Shown: positions 23,683 to 32,922, numbered from the stretch's first letter. The stretch is 39,779 nucleotides of DNA from Comamonadaceae bacterium (GCA_021298995.1 JAJTGB010000001.1:1-39779), one strand, 5' to 3'. Notes: a model not told the origin generated them from the letters alone. Numbers and translations: made by a program.

Positions 23683-23714
23683 GACTTGCCATGGCTGGCA
23701 GAAGGTAGTTTGTT

Positions 23715-24749
23715 ATGGAGTTCTTCATCATCTCCATGCTCAATGGTTTGAGCTACGGGTTGTTGCTTTTTATGCTCAGTTCAGGGCTCACGCTGATTTT
23801 CAGCATGATGGGCGTTTTGAATTTTGCCCATGCGTCCTTCTACATGATTGGCGCTTATTTCGGTTTCACACTGACCAACATCATTGGTTTTTGGCCCTCA
23901 CTGATCATTGCCCCCATTCTGGTGGGCGGATGTGGTGTCATTTTTGAGCGCCTCACGCTGCGCAAAGTGCACAAGTTTGGACATGTGCCCGAACTCTTGG
24001 TCACCTTTGGCCTGTCTTATATTGTTTATGAATTGGTCCAACTCATTTGGGGCCGCACAGCGGTGGAGTTTGTGCCGCCAGAATTGCTCAAAGGCTCTGC
24101 ATTCACTCTCATCAATCACACCACCCAAGGTCTGAGCATGGTGTGGGGCGCAGCGCCCGCTGAAATGTGCAAGTCCGTTGACGATGCCATTCGAATTGTT
24201 TGCTCGCCCTTTCCTGCAACACGAGCCTTCATGATGTTTGTGGCCTTGTTGATGCTGTTGTCCTTGTGGCTTTTGCTTACCAAAACACGCATTGGCTTGG
24301 TCATTCAAGCGGCTCTGACACATCCTGAAACGGTGGAGGCTTTGGGTCACAACGTGCCCCGAGTTTTCATGATGGTCTTTGGTGCAGGCACTGGCTTGGC
24401 TGGTTTGGCGGGGGTCATTGGCGGCAGTACCTTTGTCACCGAGCCTGCCATGGCGGCCACAGTAGGATCCGTCATTTTTGTGGTGGTTGTGGTCGGCGGC
24501 ATGGGTTCGCTGTCTGGCGCATTTTTGGCCTCCGTGCTCATTGGTGTGATTCAAACTTTTGCCATCGCGTTTGATTACTCTTTTGTGAGTGTGGCCAAAG
24601 ATCTTGGCTTCCAACTTTCAGACGCACTTGCCAACAACTCAGTTTTGAAATTGACAGTCTCACAAGTAGCGCCCATCCTGCCTTACTTGTTCTTGGTCTT
24701 GATTCTGATTTTCCGTCCTAAGGGGCTGCTGGGAACCAGGGAAGGATGA
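23715..24749 (+). CDS. HAAT ABC transporter permease, LivH-like
   Basis: 344 aa; MEFFIISMLNGLSYGLLLFMLSSGLTLIFSMMGVLNFAHASFYMIGAY; IFRPKGLLGTREG C-terminus. Confidence 0.92.
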   Translation: MEFFIISMLNGLSYGLLLFMLSSGLTLIFSMMGVLNFAHASFYMIGAYFGFTLTNIIGFWPSLIIAPILVGGCGVIFERLTLRKVHKFGHVPELLVTFGLSYIVYELVQLIWGRTAVEFVPPELLKGSAFTLINHTTQGLSMVWGAAPAEMCKSVDDAIRIVCSPFPATRAFMMFVALLMLLSLWLLLTKTRIGLVIQAALTHPETVEALGHNVPRVFMMVFGAGTGLAGLAGVIGGSTFVTEPAMAATVGSVIFVVVVVGGMGSLSGAFLASVLIGVIQTFAIAFDYSFVSVAKDLGFQLSDALANNSVLKLTVSQVAPILPYLFLVLILIFRPKGLLGTREG

Positions 24750-24753
24750 GATC

Positions 24754-26040
24754 ATGAAAACTTATCAATTTAAACCTTACAACGTTGGCCGATGGGTGAT
24801 CTGGAGCTTGTTTGCCATCGTCTTGATTTTTGCACCGCTCATTTTCACCAGCAATTTGTCGGGCACCATGTTGGCACAGATGGGCATTGCCATCATTGCC
24901 TGCCTGTCCTACAACATTCTGTTGGGGCAGGGCGGCATGCTGAGTTTTGGTCATGCGGTTTACACGGGCTTAGGTTCTTTTGTGGCCATTCATGCACTGA
25001 ATGCGGTCACAGCCGGCACCTCCAGCATTCCTGTGAGTCTGTTGCCCTTGATTGGCGGCTTTGCCGGCATTGGCTTTGCTGTTTTGTTGGGCTACGTGAC
25101 CACCAAAAAATCAGGTACTCCGTTTGCCATGATTACGCTGGGTGTGGCTGAGTTGGTATTTGCCATGTCACTCATGTTCTCTGAATTTTTCGGTGGCGAG
25201 GCAGGTATCTCTGGCAATCGCGTTGCCGGGCAAGCGGTTTGGGGCATCACATTCGGCCCCCAAATCCAAGTCTATTATTTGATTGCCATTTACACCTTCA
25301 TCTGTGTGGCCCTCATGTATGCATTCACCCAAACACCCTTGGGCAGAATTTTGAACGCAGTACGCGACAACCCAGAAAGGGTTGAATTCATAGGTTACAA
25401 CACGCAGCGTGTGCGCTACTTTGCCTTCATCATTGCAGGATTTTTTGCAGGTATCTCTGGCGGCTTGGGTGCACTCAACTTTGAAATCGTGACCTCAGAA
25501 GTGGTGGGAGCAGGGCGCTCTGGTGGCTATTTGTTGTTCACTTTCTTAGGCGGCGCCACTTTCTTTTTCGGGCCCATCATTGGTGGCGTTCTGATGGTGC
25601 TAGCCTTTGTGCTTTTGTCTGAACTGACCAAGGCATGGTTGCTTTACCTTGGTTTGTTGTTCTTGTTCATGGTCATGTATGCGCCTGGCGGTATTGCGAG
25701 CCTCATCATGATGAACTTGCGGGTGGCAGCATTTGGCAAACTCAAACAGATTTGGGTCAGTTATTTGGCTTTGTTTGTCACGGGTTTCGTTGCACTCATT
25801 GGTGCAGGCGCCATGATTGAAATGGTTTATCACTTGCAACTCAATTCTGCTTTGGGCGACACCCTCAAGTTCATGGGCACCACCCTGAATGCCAAGGGCG
25901 TGGACAGCTGGGTTGGATCCATCTTCATCATGCTCACTGGATTGGGATTGTTTGAAGTGGTTCGGCGTCATTTCCTCATTGAGTGGGGTGACATCCAAGT
26001 CGAAATTGAAAAAGAAATTAAACGTCGGGAGACAGCGTGA
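24754..26040 (+). CDS. HAAT ABC transporter permease, LivM-like, with C-terminal extension
   Basis: 428 aa; LSYNILLGQGGMLSFGHAVYTGLGSF, NAVRDNPERVEFIGYNTQRVRYFAFIIAGFFAGISGGL. Confidence 0.92.
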   Translation: MKTYQFKPYNVGRWVIWSLFAIVLIFAPLIFTSNLSGTMLAQMGIAIIACLSYNILLGQGGMLSFGHAVYTGLGSFVAIHALNAVTAGTSSIPVSLLPLIGGFAGIGFAVLLGYVTTKKSGTPFAMITLGVAELVFAMSLMFSEFFGGEAGISGNRVAGQAVWGITFGPQIQVYYLIAIYTFICVALMYAFTQTPLGRILNAVRDNPERVEFIGYNTQRVRYFAFIIAGFFAGISGGLGALNFEIVTSEVVGAGRSGGYLLFTFLGGATFFFGPIIGGVLMVLAFVLLSELTKAWLLYLGLLFLFMVMYAPGGIASLIMMNLRVAAFGKLKQIWVSYLALFVTGFVALIGAGAMIEMVYHLQLNSALGDTLKFMGTTLNAKGVDSWVGSIFIMLTGLGLFEVVRRHFLIEWGDIQVEIEKEIKRRETA

Positions 26041-26810
26041 TGTCTTATGCGCTAGAACTCAAAGATCTTCGAAAGAATTTCGGTAAAACAGAAATCATTC
26101 GCGGTGCCAATTTGGCGGTGAACGCGGGTGAACGTGTTGCCATCATTGGCCCCAATGGTGCCGGCAAGTCCACCTTGTTCAACCTCATCAGCGGCCGCTT
26201 TGGTCCCACCAGTGGTGAAATTCTTTTAAATGGCCAACGCATTGATCACAAAGCCCCTTACGAAATCAATCGCATGGGTTTGTCACGCAGTTTTCAAATC
26301 ACCAACATTTTTCCAAAGCTGAGTGTTTTTGAAAACCTCCGATGTGCAGTGCTTTGGAGCCTTGGCTACAAATACACATTTCTCAAATTTTTATCAGGCC
26401 TTAAGGATGCCAATGAGTTGGCTGAGAAATACATGGCCATGATTCGCCTTGATAAAAAACGTGATCTGCTGGCCATGAACTTGACCTATGCTGAGCAACG
26501 GGCTCTTGAAATTGGTATCACCATTGCCGGTGGTGCCAACGTGATTTTGTTGGATGAGCCCACCGCGGGTATGAGCAAAAGCGAAACCTCGCGCTTTATC
26601 AATCTGATTAAAGAAGTGACCGTTGGCAAAACCTTGCTGACGGTAGAGCACGATATGGGTGTTGTGTTTGGCTTGGCCGACAAAATTGCCGTGGTGGTCT
26701 ACGGTGAAGTCATTGCATACGACACGCCAGAAGCCGTTCGATCGAACGCCAGAGTCCAAGAGGCTTATTTGGGCTCGCACGTGGACGAAGAACAAGCAGG
26801 AGGTCATTGA
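26040..26810 (+). CDS. HAAT ABC transporter ATP-binding protein, LivG-like
   Basis: Walker A GPNGAGKST, noncanonical signature LTYAEQRALEI, Walker B VILLDEPTAG, H-loop VEHDM; TGATG overlap with livM stop. Confidence 0.93.
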   Translation: MSYALELKDLRKNFGKTEIIRGANLAVNAGERVAIIGPNGAGKSTLFNLISGRFGPTSGEILLNGQRIDHKAPYEINRMGLSRSFQITNIFPKLSVFENLRCAVLWSLGYKYTFLKFLSGLKDANELAEKYMAMIRLDKKRDLLAMNLTYAEQRALEIGITIAGGANVILLDEPTAGMSKSETSRFINLIKEVTVGKTLLTVEHDMGVVFGLADKIAVVVYGEVIAYDTPEAVRSNARVQEAYLGSHVDEEQAGGH

Positions 26811-26811
26811 C

Positions 26812-27507
26812 ATGCTAAACATCGATAACCTGCATGCCTTTTATGGCAAAAGCCATGTGTTGCATGGCGTGAGCTTCAATGTCAAGGCTGGCGAAATTGT
26901 GGCTTTGCTTGGGCGAAATGGTTCTGGCAGGTCAACTACTGCCAAAGCTATCATGGGTTTGGTTGATTGCCAAGGCGACATCCAATGGAAAGACAAACAA
27001 ATTGTTGGTAAAAAAGCCTTCGAGATTGCACACCTTGGCTTGGGCTACGTACCAGAAAATCGCGATATTTTCCCCAAACTAACCGTTCATCAAAATTTGC
27101 TGTTGGGACAAAAAGGCAGTGGCAAAGGCGCTCGCTGGAGTTTTGACGACATGTACCAGATGTTCCCTAGACTTTTGGAGAGACAGCATACCGAGGCTGG
27201 TGTTTTGTCTGGCGGTGAGCAACAAATGCTGACGCTTTGCCGCACGCTCATGGGTGACCCCGATCTCATCATCATTGATGAGCCCACTGAAGGTTTGGCG
27301 CCCAAGATTGTGGTGTTGGTTGGTCAATACCTTCAAAAATTGAAAGAACGCGGCGTATCCGTTTTGCTCATCGAGCAAAAACTCACCATCGCCATGAAAA
27401 TTTCTGATCGCGCGCTGGTCATGGGACATGGCAGCATTGTGTTTGAAGGAACTCCTACCGAGTTGAATGAGAACACCTACATTCGCAAGGAGTGGCTGGA
27501 GGTTTAA
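26812..27507 (+). CDS. HAAT ABC transporter ATP-binding protein, LivF-like; start refined inside ORF 26659..27507
   Basis: Walker A region GRNGSGRST (Lys replaced by Arg), signature LSGGEQQMLTLCRTLM, Walker B LIIIDEPTEG. Confidence 0.93.
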   Translation: MLNIDNLHAFYGKSHVLHGVSFNVKAGEIVALLGRNGSGRSTTAKAIMGLVDCQGDIQWKDKQIVGKKAFEIAHLGLGYVPENRDIFPKLTVHQNLLLGQKGSGKGARWSFDDMYQMFPRLLERQHTEAGVLSGGEQQMLTLCRTLMGDPDLIIIDEPTEGLAPKIVVLVGQYLQKLKERGVSVLLIEQKLTIAMKISDRALVMGHGSIVFEGTPTELNENTYIRKEWLEV

Positions 27508-27628
27508 AACCTTGATTTGCCTTGTTCATGCTATCCGTGCTGCGCCTGATGTCCTTGCTCCAAATGCGTCTCATGAGCGACATAAGGGCTACCCACCAAG
27601 TTTGAAACCCCCTAGAATTGGGAAAAAT

Positions 27629-27642
27629 AGAACGCCCGTTCT
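27629..27642. promoter_or_regulatory. Candidate TetR-type operator upstream of the fadB-like gene
   Basis: AGAACG-CC-CGTTCT: perfect 6-bp inverted arms, 2-bp spacer, about 35 bp before the ATG. Confidence 0.55.
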
Positions 27643-27678
27643 TTTTTAGTGACAGATACCACCTGAGAGGAAAGCAGC

Positions 27679-29790
27679 ATGACCGCTGAATACAAAGTCA
27701 TTGGCGACGTCGCCTTGATTACCATGAGCAATCCGCCTGTCAATGGATTGGGCCTATCAACTCGCATCGGTATCACCGATGGCCTGACCAAAGCCAACAG
27801 CGATGCTGCCGTCAAATCCATCATCATCACGGGCGCTGGCAATGCCTTTTCTGGTGGTGCCGACATCAATGAATTTGGATCGCCCAAGGCCATTCAAGAA
27901 CCCAACTTATTGAGCGTCATTCGCGCTTGTGAGAACTCGGCCAAACCCGTTTTGGCAGCAGTTCATTCTGTGGCCATGGGCGGTGGATTGGAGTTGGCAT
28001 TGGGTTGCCATTACCGCATCGCTGCACCTGGCTGCAAGGTGGCATTGCCCGAAGTCAAGCTGGGCTTGATTCCCGGTGCAGGCGGAACGCAGCGATTGCC
28101 TCGGGTCTTGGGTGTCGAGCCTGCACTCAACATGATCGTCAGTGGCGAACCCATTAACAGCGAAATGCTGGCCATGTTGCCTGGCCAAAAGCTATTTGAT
28201 CGCATGGCCACTTCAGCCGAGTCTCTGGCAACTGAAGCCATGGCATATGCCAAAGAGTTGGCTGCACAGCATGCTGACGGTTCGGCTTTGCCTTTGGTTC
28301 GCAACTTGCCTTGCAAGCATCCCCAAGGCGACGCTTACTTCCAGTTCGCGCGCAACATGGTCAAAGGCATGGCCAAGAACTATCCAGCACCGCCAAAGTG
28401 CGTGGATGCAGTTGAAGCAGCCACCAAGAAAAAATTTGAAGACGGCATGGTCTTTGAGCGTGAAATTTTCACCAACCTCATGTGGACCCCTGAGTGCCGC
28501 GCATTGCGTCACATTTTCATGGCTGACCGCGCTGCTTCCAAAATTCCAGATGTGCCAAGCGACACACCTAAGCGCACCATTGCTTCCGTTGCCGTCATAG
28601 GGGCTGGCACCATGGGTGGTGGCATTTCAATGAACTTCTTGAATGCAGGCATTCCCGTCAAAATGCTCGAGATGAAGCAAGAAGCTTTGGACCGCGGCGT
28701 GGCCACCATTCGCAAGAATTACGAATCGCAAGTCAAAAAAGGCAAGTTGAAGCAAGACAAATACGATCAGCGCATGGCTTTGCTCACCACCACCTTGAGC
28801 TATGACGACATCGGCAGCGCCGACTTGGTCATTGAAGCTGTGTTTGAAGAGATGGGCGTGAAAGAAGCCGTATTTAAGAAACTCGACGAAGTGATGAAAC
28901 CTGGTGCCATCTTGGCCTCCAACACATCCACTTTGGACGTTAATAAAATTGCATCCTTCACCAAGCGTCCTGAAGACGTGGTGGGCATGCACTTTTTCAG
29001 CCCTGCCAACGTCATGAAATTGTTGGAAGTCATTCGCGGTGCCAAGACCAGCAAAGAAGTTCTGGCCACTGTCATGGCCTTGGGCAAAAAGATCAAGAAA
29101 ACTTCAGTGGTATCTGGCGTCTGCGATGGCTTCATCGGCAACCGCATGATTGAACAGTACAGCCGCCAAGCAGGCTTCCTGATTGAAGAAGGTTGCACAC
29201 CTGCTCAAGTGGACAAAGCCGTTGAAAAATTTGGATTTGCCATGGGCCCCTTCCGCATGGGCGACTTGGCCGGTAACGACATTGGCTGGGCTATTCGCAA
29301 GCGCCGCAATGTTGAGCGACCTGGTATGAAGTACAGCAAAACAGCCGACCTCTTGTGTGAAATGGGCCGCTTTGGCCAGAAGACAAGCGCTGGCTGGTAT
29401 GACTACCAAGCTGGTAAGCGCGATGCTATCCCCAGCGCGCTGGTGGTTGAAATGATTGAAAAACACCGTGCCGCTGAAGGTATCACCCCCCGCAAAATCT
29501 CTGATGAAGAGATCGTGCAGCGTTTGGTGTTCTCCTTGGTCAACGAAGCCGCTCACATTTTGGAAGAGGGCATTGCCAGCAAAGCCAGCGACATTGACAT
29601 GGTTTACCTCACGGGCTATGGCTTCCCCATTTTCCGTGGTGGCCCCATGTTGTACGCAGACCAAGTGGGCTTGTTCAATGTGGCCGAAGCCATGAAACGC
29701 TTCGCGAAAAATCCCCATGACGATGCCGCTTTCTGGCAACCCGCACCGCTGCTTGCCCGTTTGGTGGCAGACGGCAAAACTTTCAACTGA
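27679..29790 (+). CDS. fadB: Bifunctional enoyl-CoA hydratase / 3-hydroxyacyl-CoA dehydrogenase (FadB/FadJ type)
   Basis: 703 aa; crotonase block GAGNAFSGGADINEFG and LPEVKLGLIPGAGGTQRLPR; NAD block VAVIGAGTMGGGISMNFLNAGIPV. Confidence 0.95.
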   Translation: MTAEYKVIGDVALITMSNPPVNGLGLSTRIGITDGLTKANSDAAVKSIIITGAGNAFSGGADINEFGSPKAIQEPNLLSVIRACENSAKPVLAAVHSVAMGGGLELALGCHYRIAAPGCKVALPEVKLGLIPGAGGTQRLPRVLGVEPALNMIVSGEPINSEMLAMLPGQKLFDRMATSAESLATEAMAYAKELAAQHADGSALPLVRNLPCKHPQGDAYFQFARNMVKGMAKNYPAPPKCVDAVEAATKKKFEDGMVFEREIFTNLMWTPECRALRHIFMADRAASKIPDVPSDTPKRTIASVAVIGAGTMGGGISMNFLNAGIPVKMLEMKQEALDRGVATIRKNYESQVKKGKLKQDKYDQRMALLTTTLSYDDIGSADLVIEAVFEEMGVKEAVFKKLDEVMKPGAILASNTSTLDVNKIASFTKRPEDVVGMHFFSPANVMKLLEVIRGAKTSKEVLATVMALGKKIKKTSVVSGVCDGFIGNRMIEQYSRQAGFLIEEGCTPAQVDKAVEKFGFAMGPFRMGDLAGNDIGWAIRKRRNVERPGMKYSKTADLLCEMGRFGQKTSAGWYDYQAGKRDAIPSALVVEMIEKHRAAEGITPRKISDEEIVQRLVFSLVNEAAHILEEGIASKASDIDMVYLTGYGFPIFRGGPMLYADQVGLFNVAEAMKRFAKNPHDDAAFWQPAPLLARLVADGKTFN

Positions 29791-29805
29791 TCAGAGGTAT
29801 TCAAT

Positions 29806-30981
29806 ATGACCAACGCCGTCATTGTTTCGACCGCACGCACACCTTTGGCCAAGAGCTGGAAGGGTGCTTTCAATATGACCCATGGCGCCACATTGGGCGG
29901 CCATGCTGTTCAACACGCCGTTCAACGCGCTGGCATTGATGCTGCAGAAGTTGAAGACGTCATCATGGGGTGTGCCACACCCGAAGGTGCTACTGGTGCC
30001 AACATTGCACGTCAAATTGCCTTGAAGGCTGGCTTGCCCATTTCTGTGTCTGGCATGACTGTCAATCGTTTCTGCTCATCTGGCTTGCAAACCATTGCGT
30101 TGGCAGCGCAGCGCATCATCGCTGGCGAAGGTCAGGTTTATGTGGCCGGTGGCGTAGAAAGTATTTCATGCGTTCAGCAAGAAGCCAACCAACACATGTT
30201 GCAAGATTTGGCCTTGGCCAAAATGAAACCAGAGATTTACTGGAACATGTTGCAAACTGCCGAACAAGTGGCCAAGCGCTACAAAATTGGTCGCGATCGC
30301 ATGGATGAGTATGGTGCTGCCAGCCAACAAAAGGCATGTGCCGCCCAAGCAGCTGGTTTGTTCAACGATGAAATTGCACCCATCACCGTGTCTGCGGGTG
30401 TGATTGACAAAGTCATGGGCCTCATGACCAAGCAAGTGACGGTCAGCGTCGACGAAGGCTTGCGTGAAGGTACCACTGTAGAAGCTATTGCAGGTTTGCG
30501 TTCTGCATTGCCTGGAGGTTTGGTTTCTGCTGGCAACGCCAGCCAGTTCTCAGACGGTGCAGGCGCTTGCGTCTTGATGGACGAAAAATTAGCTGAGCAA
30601 CGTGGCTTGAAACCTCTAGGCCGTTTCTTAGGCTTCGCAGTAGCAGGCTGCGAACCCGACGAAATGGGAATTGGTCCTGTTTACGCAGTCCCAAAAGCAT
30701 TGGCTCGTTTGGGCCTCAAAGTCTCCGACATCGATTTGTGGGAACTGAATGAAGCCTTTGCGGTGCAAGTTTTGTATTGCCGCGACACCTTGGGCATTCC
30801 TCCCGATCGTCTCAATGTCAATGGTGGTGCTATTGCCGTGGGTCACCCTTACGGTGTGAGCGGTCAGCGTCTCACAGGTCATGCTTTGATCGAAGGCAAA
30901 CGCCGCGGTGCTAAGCGTGTGGCTGTCACCATGTGCATTGGTGGTGGCATGGGTGCTTGCGGTATTTTTGAAGTGCTCTAA
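29806..30981 (+). CDS. fadA: Acetyl-CoA acyltransferase (thiolase)
   Basis: 391 aa; [19 protein letters not shown] (nucleophile Cys), [41 protein letters not shown]. Confidence 0.95.
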   Translation: MTNAVIVSTARTPLAKSWKGAFNMTHGATLGGHAVQHAVQRAGIDAAEVEDVIMGCATPEGATGANIARQIALKAGLPISVSGMTVNRFCSSGLQTIALAAQRIIAGEGQVYVAGGVESISCVQQEANQHMLQDLALAKMKPEIYWNMLQTAEQVAKRYKIGRDRMDEYGAASQQKACAAQAAGLFNDEIAPITVSAGVIDKVMGLMTKQVTVSVDEGLREGTTVEAIAGLRSALPGGLVSAGNASQFSDGAGACVLMDEKLAEQRGLKPLGRFLGFAVAGCEPDEMGIGPVYAVPKALARLGLKVSDIDLWELNEAFAVQVLYCRDTLGIPPDRLNVNGGAIAVGHPYGVSGQRLTGHALIEGKRRGAKRVAVTMCIGGGMGACGIFEVL

Positions 30982-31011
30982 GCGCACGCGCCAAACATCC
31001 ACTGAGCATCC

Positions 31012-31047
31012 ACGGGCGACCCGCTATCCATGCAGGCCGCCCGTTTT
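31012..31047 (+). terminator. Weak terminator-like hairpin between thiolase and acyl-CoA dehydrogenase genes
   Basis: ACGGGCG (31012-31018) / CGCCCGT (31038-31044) followed by TTTT only. Confidence 0.4.
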
Positions 31048-31071
31048 CATTTCCACTGAGACCTAATTGCC

Positions 31072-32922
31072 ATGAGCCTTCGGACTACTCTGAATTTTTT
31101 GTTGTACGAATGGTTGGACGTTAACCAACTGCAACAACGCGAGCGTTTTGCCGACCACAGTCAAGAAACATTTGATGCCGTGTTGGATACTTGTGAGCGC
31201 ATTGCCCGTGAAAAATACGCCCCTTTCAATCGCTTGGTGGACACCGAAGAGCCGCGCTTTGATGGCGAAAAAGTGATCCTGCCGCAAGCAACACATGATG
31301 CACAGAAAGCCTATGCCGAATCCGGTATGTTGAGCGCAGCCCAAGATTACGAAATTGGGGGCATGCAATTGCCTTACACCGTAGAGGCGGCTGCCAATAC
31401 GTTCTTTGCCATGGCTTCGGTCAGCATGGGCTCTGGCCTGTTAACTGTGGGCAATGCCAATTTGCTCATGGCGCACGGGTCAGAATTACAAAAGAAAGTA
31501 TTTGCACTGAATGAGTTCTCGGGCCGATGGTCTGGCACCATGTGCTTGTCTGAACCGCAAGCTGGATCTTCATTGAGTGACGTCATCACACGTGCCACAC
31601 CCGATGGTGATGCGTTTCAAGAAGATCCTTTGGGTGCGCGCTATCGTCTCAAAGGCAACAAGATGTGGATATCGGCCGGTGAACACGAGCTCACTGAGAA
31701 CATCATCCATTTGGTCTTGGCCAAAATTCCAGGACCTGATGGCAAATTGATTCCGGGCGTTAAAGGCATTTCCTTGTTCATCGTGCCCAAGAAAATAGTG
31801 AATACACAAGGTCAATTGACGGGTGTTCGCAATGATGTGGCTTTGGCGGGCCTGAATCACAAGTGCGGATGGCGCGGCACAACCAACACATTGCTTAATT
31901 TTGGCGAAGGCAAGTTCAAAGTCGCAACTGACAACACAGACACAGACGGTTCTGGTGCGGTCGGTTACTTGGTGGGTGAACCCGGTCGCGGTTTGGGTTA
32001 CATGTTCCACATGATGAACGAAGCACGCATTGGTGTGGGCTTGGCGGCCACCATGTTGGGCATGGCTGGTTATGAAGCCAGCTTGACTTACGCCAAAAAT
32101 CGTCCTCAAGGCCGTCCCGTAGCGGGTGGCTCGCAGAAAGTGGTGAAAGATGCTGCGCAAGCTCAAGTTCGCATCATTGAACACGCCGACATCAAGCGCA
32201 TGCTTCTGGCCCAAAAGTCTTATTGCGAAGGTGCCTTGGCGCTTGAGTTGTATTGCGCCAAATTGGTTGACGAACAGCACACGGGTTCGGCGGAAACTGC
32301 AGATGAAGCGCGTTTATTGTTAGAGGTTTTAACACCCATTGCCAAAAGTTGGCCCAGCGAATGGTGTCTGGAAGCCAACAGCTTGGCCATTCAAATTCAT
32401 GGTGGCTATGGCTACACCCGAGATTTTCCCGTTGAACAGTACTGGCGTGACAACCGCTTGAACATGATTCACGAAGGTACCCATGGTATCCAAGGCATGG
32501 ACTTGTTGGGCCGCAAAGTGTTGATGGAAGAGGGTAGGGGCGTGAAACTGTTGGCGGCGCGCATGTTGGCAACTGTGCAAAAAGCACAAGCTTTCCCTGA
32601 TTTGGCCGATGACGCCAAAGCTCTGACTGCTGCGCTTCAAAAAGTCACGCAGGCCACTCAAATGGCTTGGTCTACAGGCCAGCCGCAAGAGGCCCTGGCC
32701 AATGCCGTGCCGTATTTGCAAGCATTCGGGCATTTGGTCTTGGCTTGGGTTTGGTTGGACGTCAGCGCTTCTTGCCGAGGTGACGCATCACCTGCACAAA
32801 CAGGCCGACAGGCTGCTGCCAAATACTTTTACCGCTTCGAGTTGCCCAAAATTGATGCTTGGCTCAATGTGGTTGGCAATCGCGACATGACCTGTGCCAA
32901 TTTATCCGAGGAGGCATTCTGA
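31072..32922 (+). CDS. Acyl-CoA dehydrogenase, long form with C-terminal domain (DmdC/FadE-like)
   Basis: 616 aa; WSGTMCLSEPQAGSSLSDV, KMWISAGEHEL, QIHGGYGYTRDFPVEQYWRDNRLNMIHEGTHGIQGMDLLGRK. Confidence 0.93.
   Translation: MSLRTTLNFLLYEWLDVNQLQQRERFADHSQETFDAVLDTCERIAREKYAPFNRLVDTEEPRFDGEKVILPQATHDAQKAYAESGMLSAAQDYEIGGMQLPYTVEAAANTFFAMASVSMGSGLLTVGNANLLMAHGSELQKKVFALNEFSGRWSGTMCLSEPQAGSSLSDVITRATPDGDAFQEDPLGARYRLKGNKMWISAGEHELTENIIHLVLAKIPGPDGKLIPGVKGISLFIVPKKIVNTQGQLTGVRNDVALAGLNHKCGWRGTTNTLLNFGEGKFKVATDNTDTDGSGAVGYLVGEPGRGLGYMFHMMNEARIGVGLAATMLGMAGYEASLTYAKNRPQGRPVAGGSQKVVKDAAQAQVRIIEHADIKRMLLAQKSYCEGALALELYCAKLVDEQHTGSAETADEARLLLEVLTPIAKSWPSEWCLEANSLAIQIHGGYGYTRDFPVEQYWRDNRLNMIHEGTHGIQGMDLLGRKVLMEEGRGVKLLAARMLATVQKAQAFPDLADDAKALTAALQKVTQATQMAWSTGQPQEALANAVPYLQAFGHLVLAWVWLDVSASCRGDASPAQTGRQAAAKYFYRFELPKIDAWLNVVGNRDMTCANLSEEAF

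Noticed and set aside
23681-23947. Alternative plus-frame ORF of 88 aa overlapping the livH start
   Set aside because: Out of frame with the clear livH gene and without a protein signature.
23898-24614. 238-aa minus-strand ORF, His/Asn-rich, inside livH
   Set aside because: His/Gln/Asn-rich composition is typical of the antisense of hydrophobic membrane-protein codons.
29104-29739. 211-aa minus-strand ORF inside the fadB-like gene
   Set aside because: Antisense shadow ORF without recognisable motifs.
31570-32280. 236-aa minus-strand ORF inside the acyl-CoA dehydrogenase
   Set aside because: Antisense of a conserved coding region with no domain of its own.
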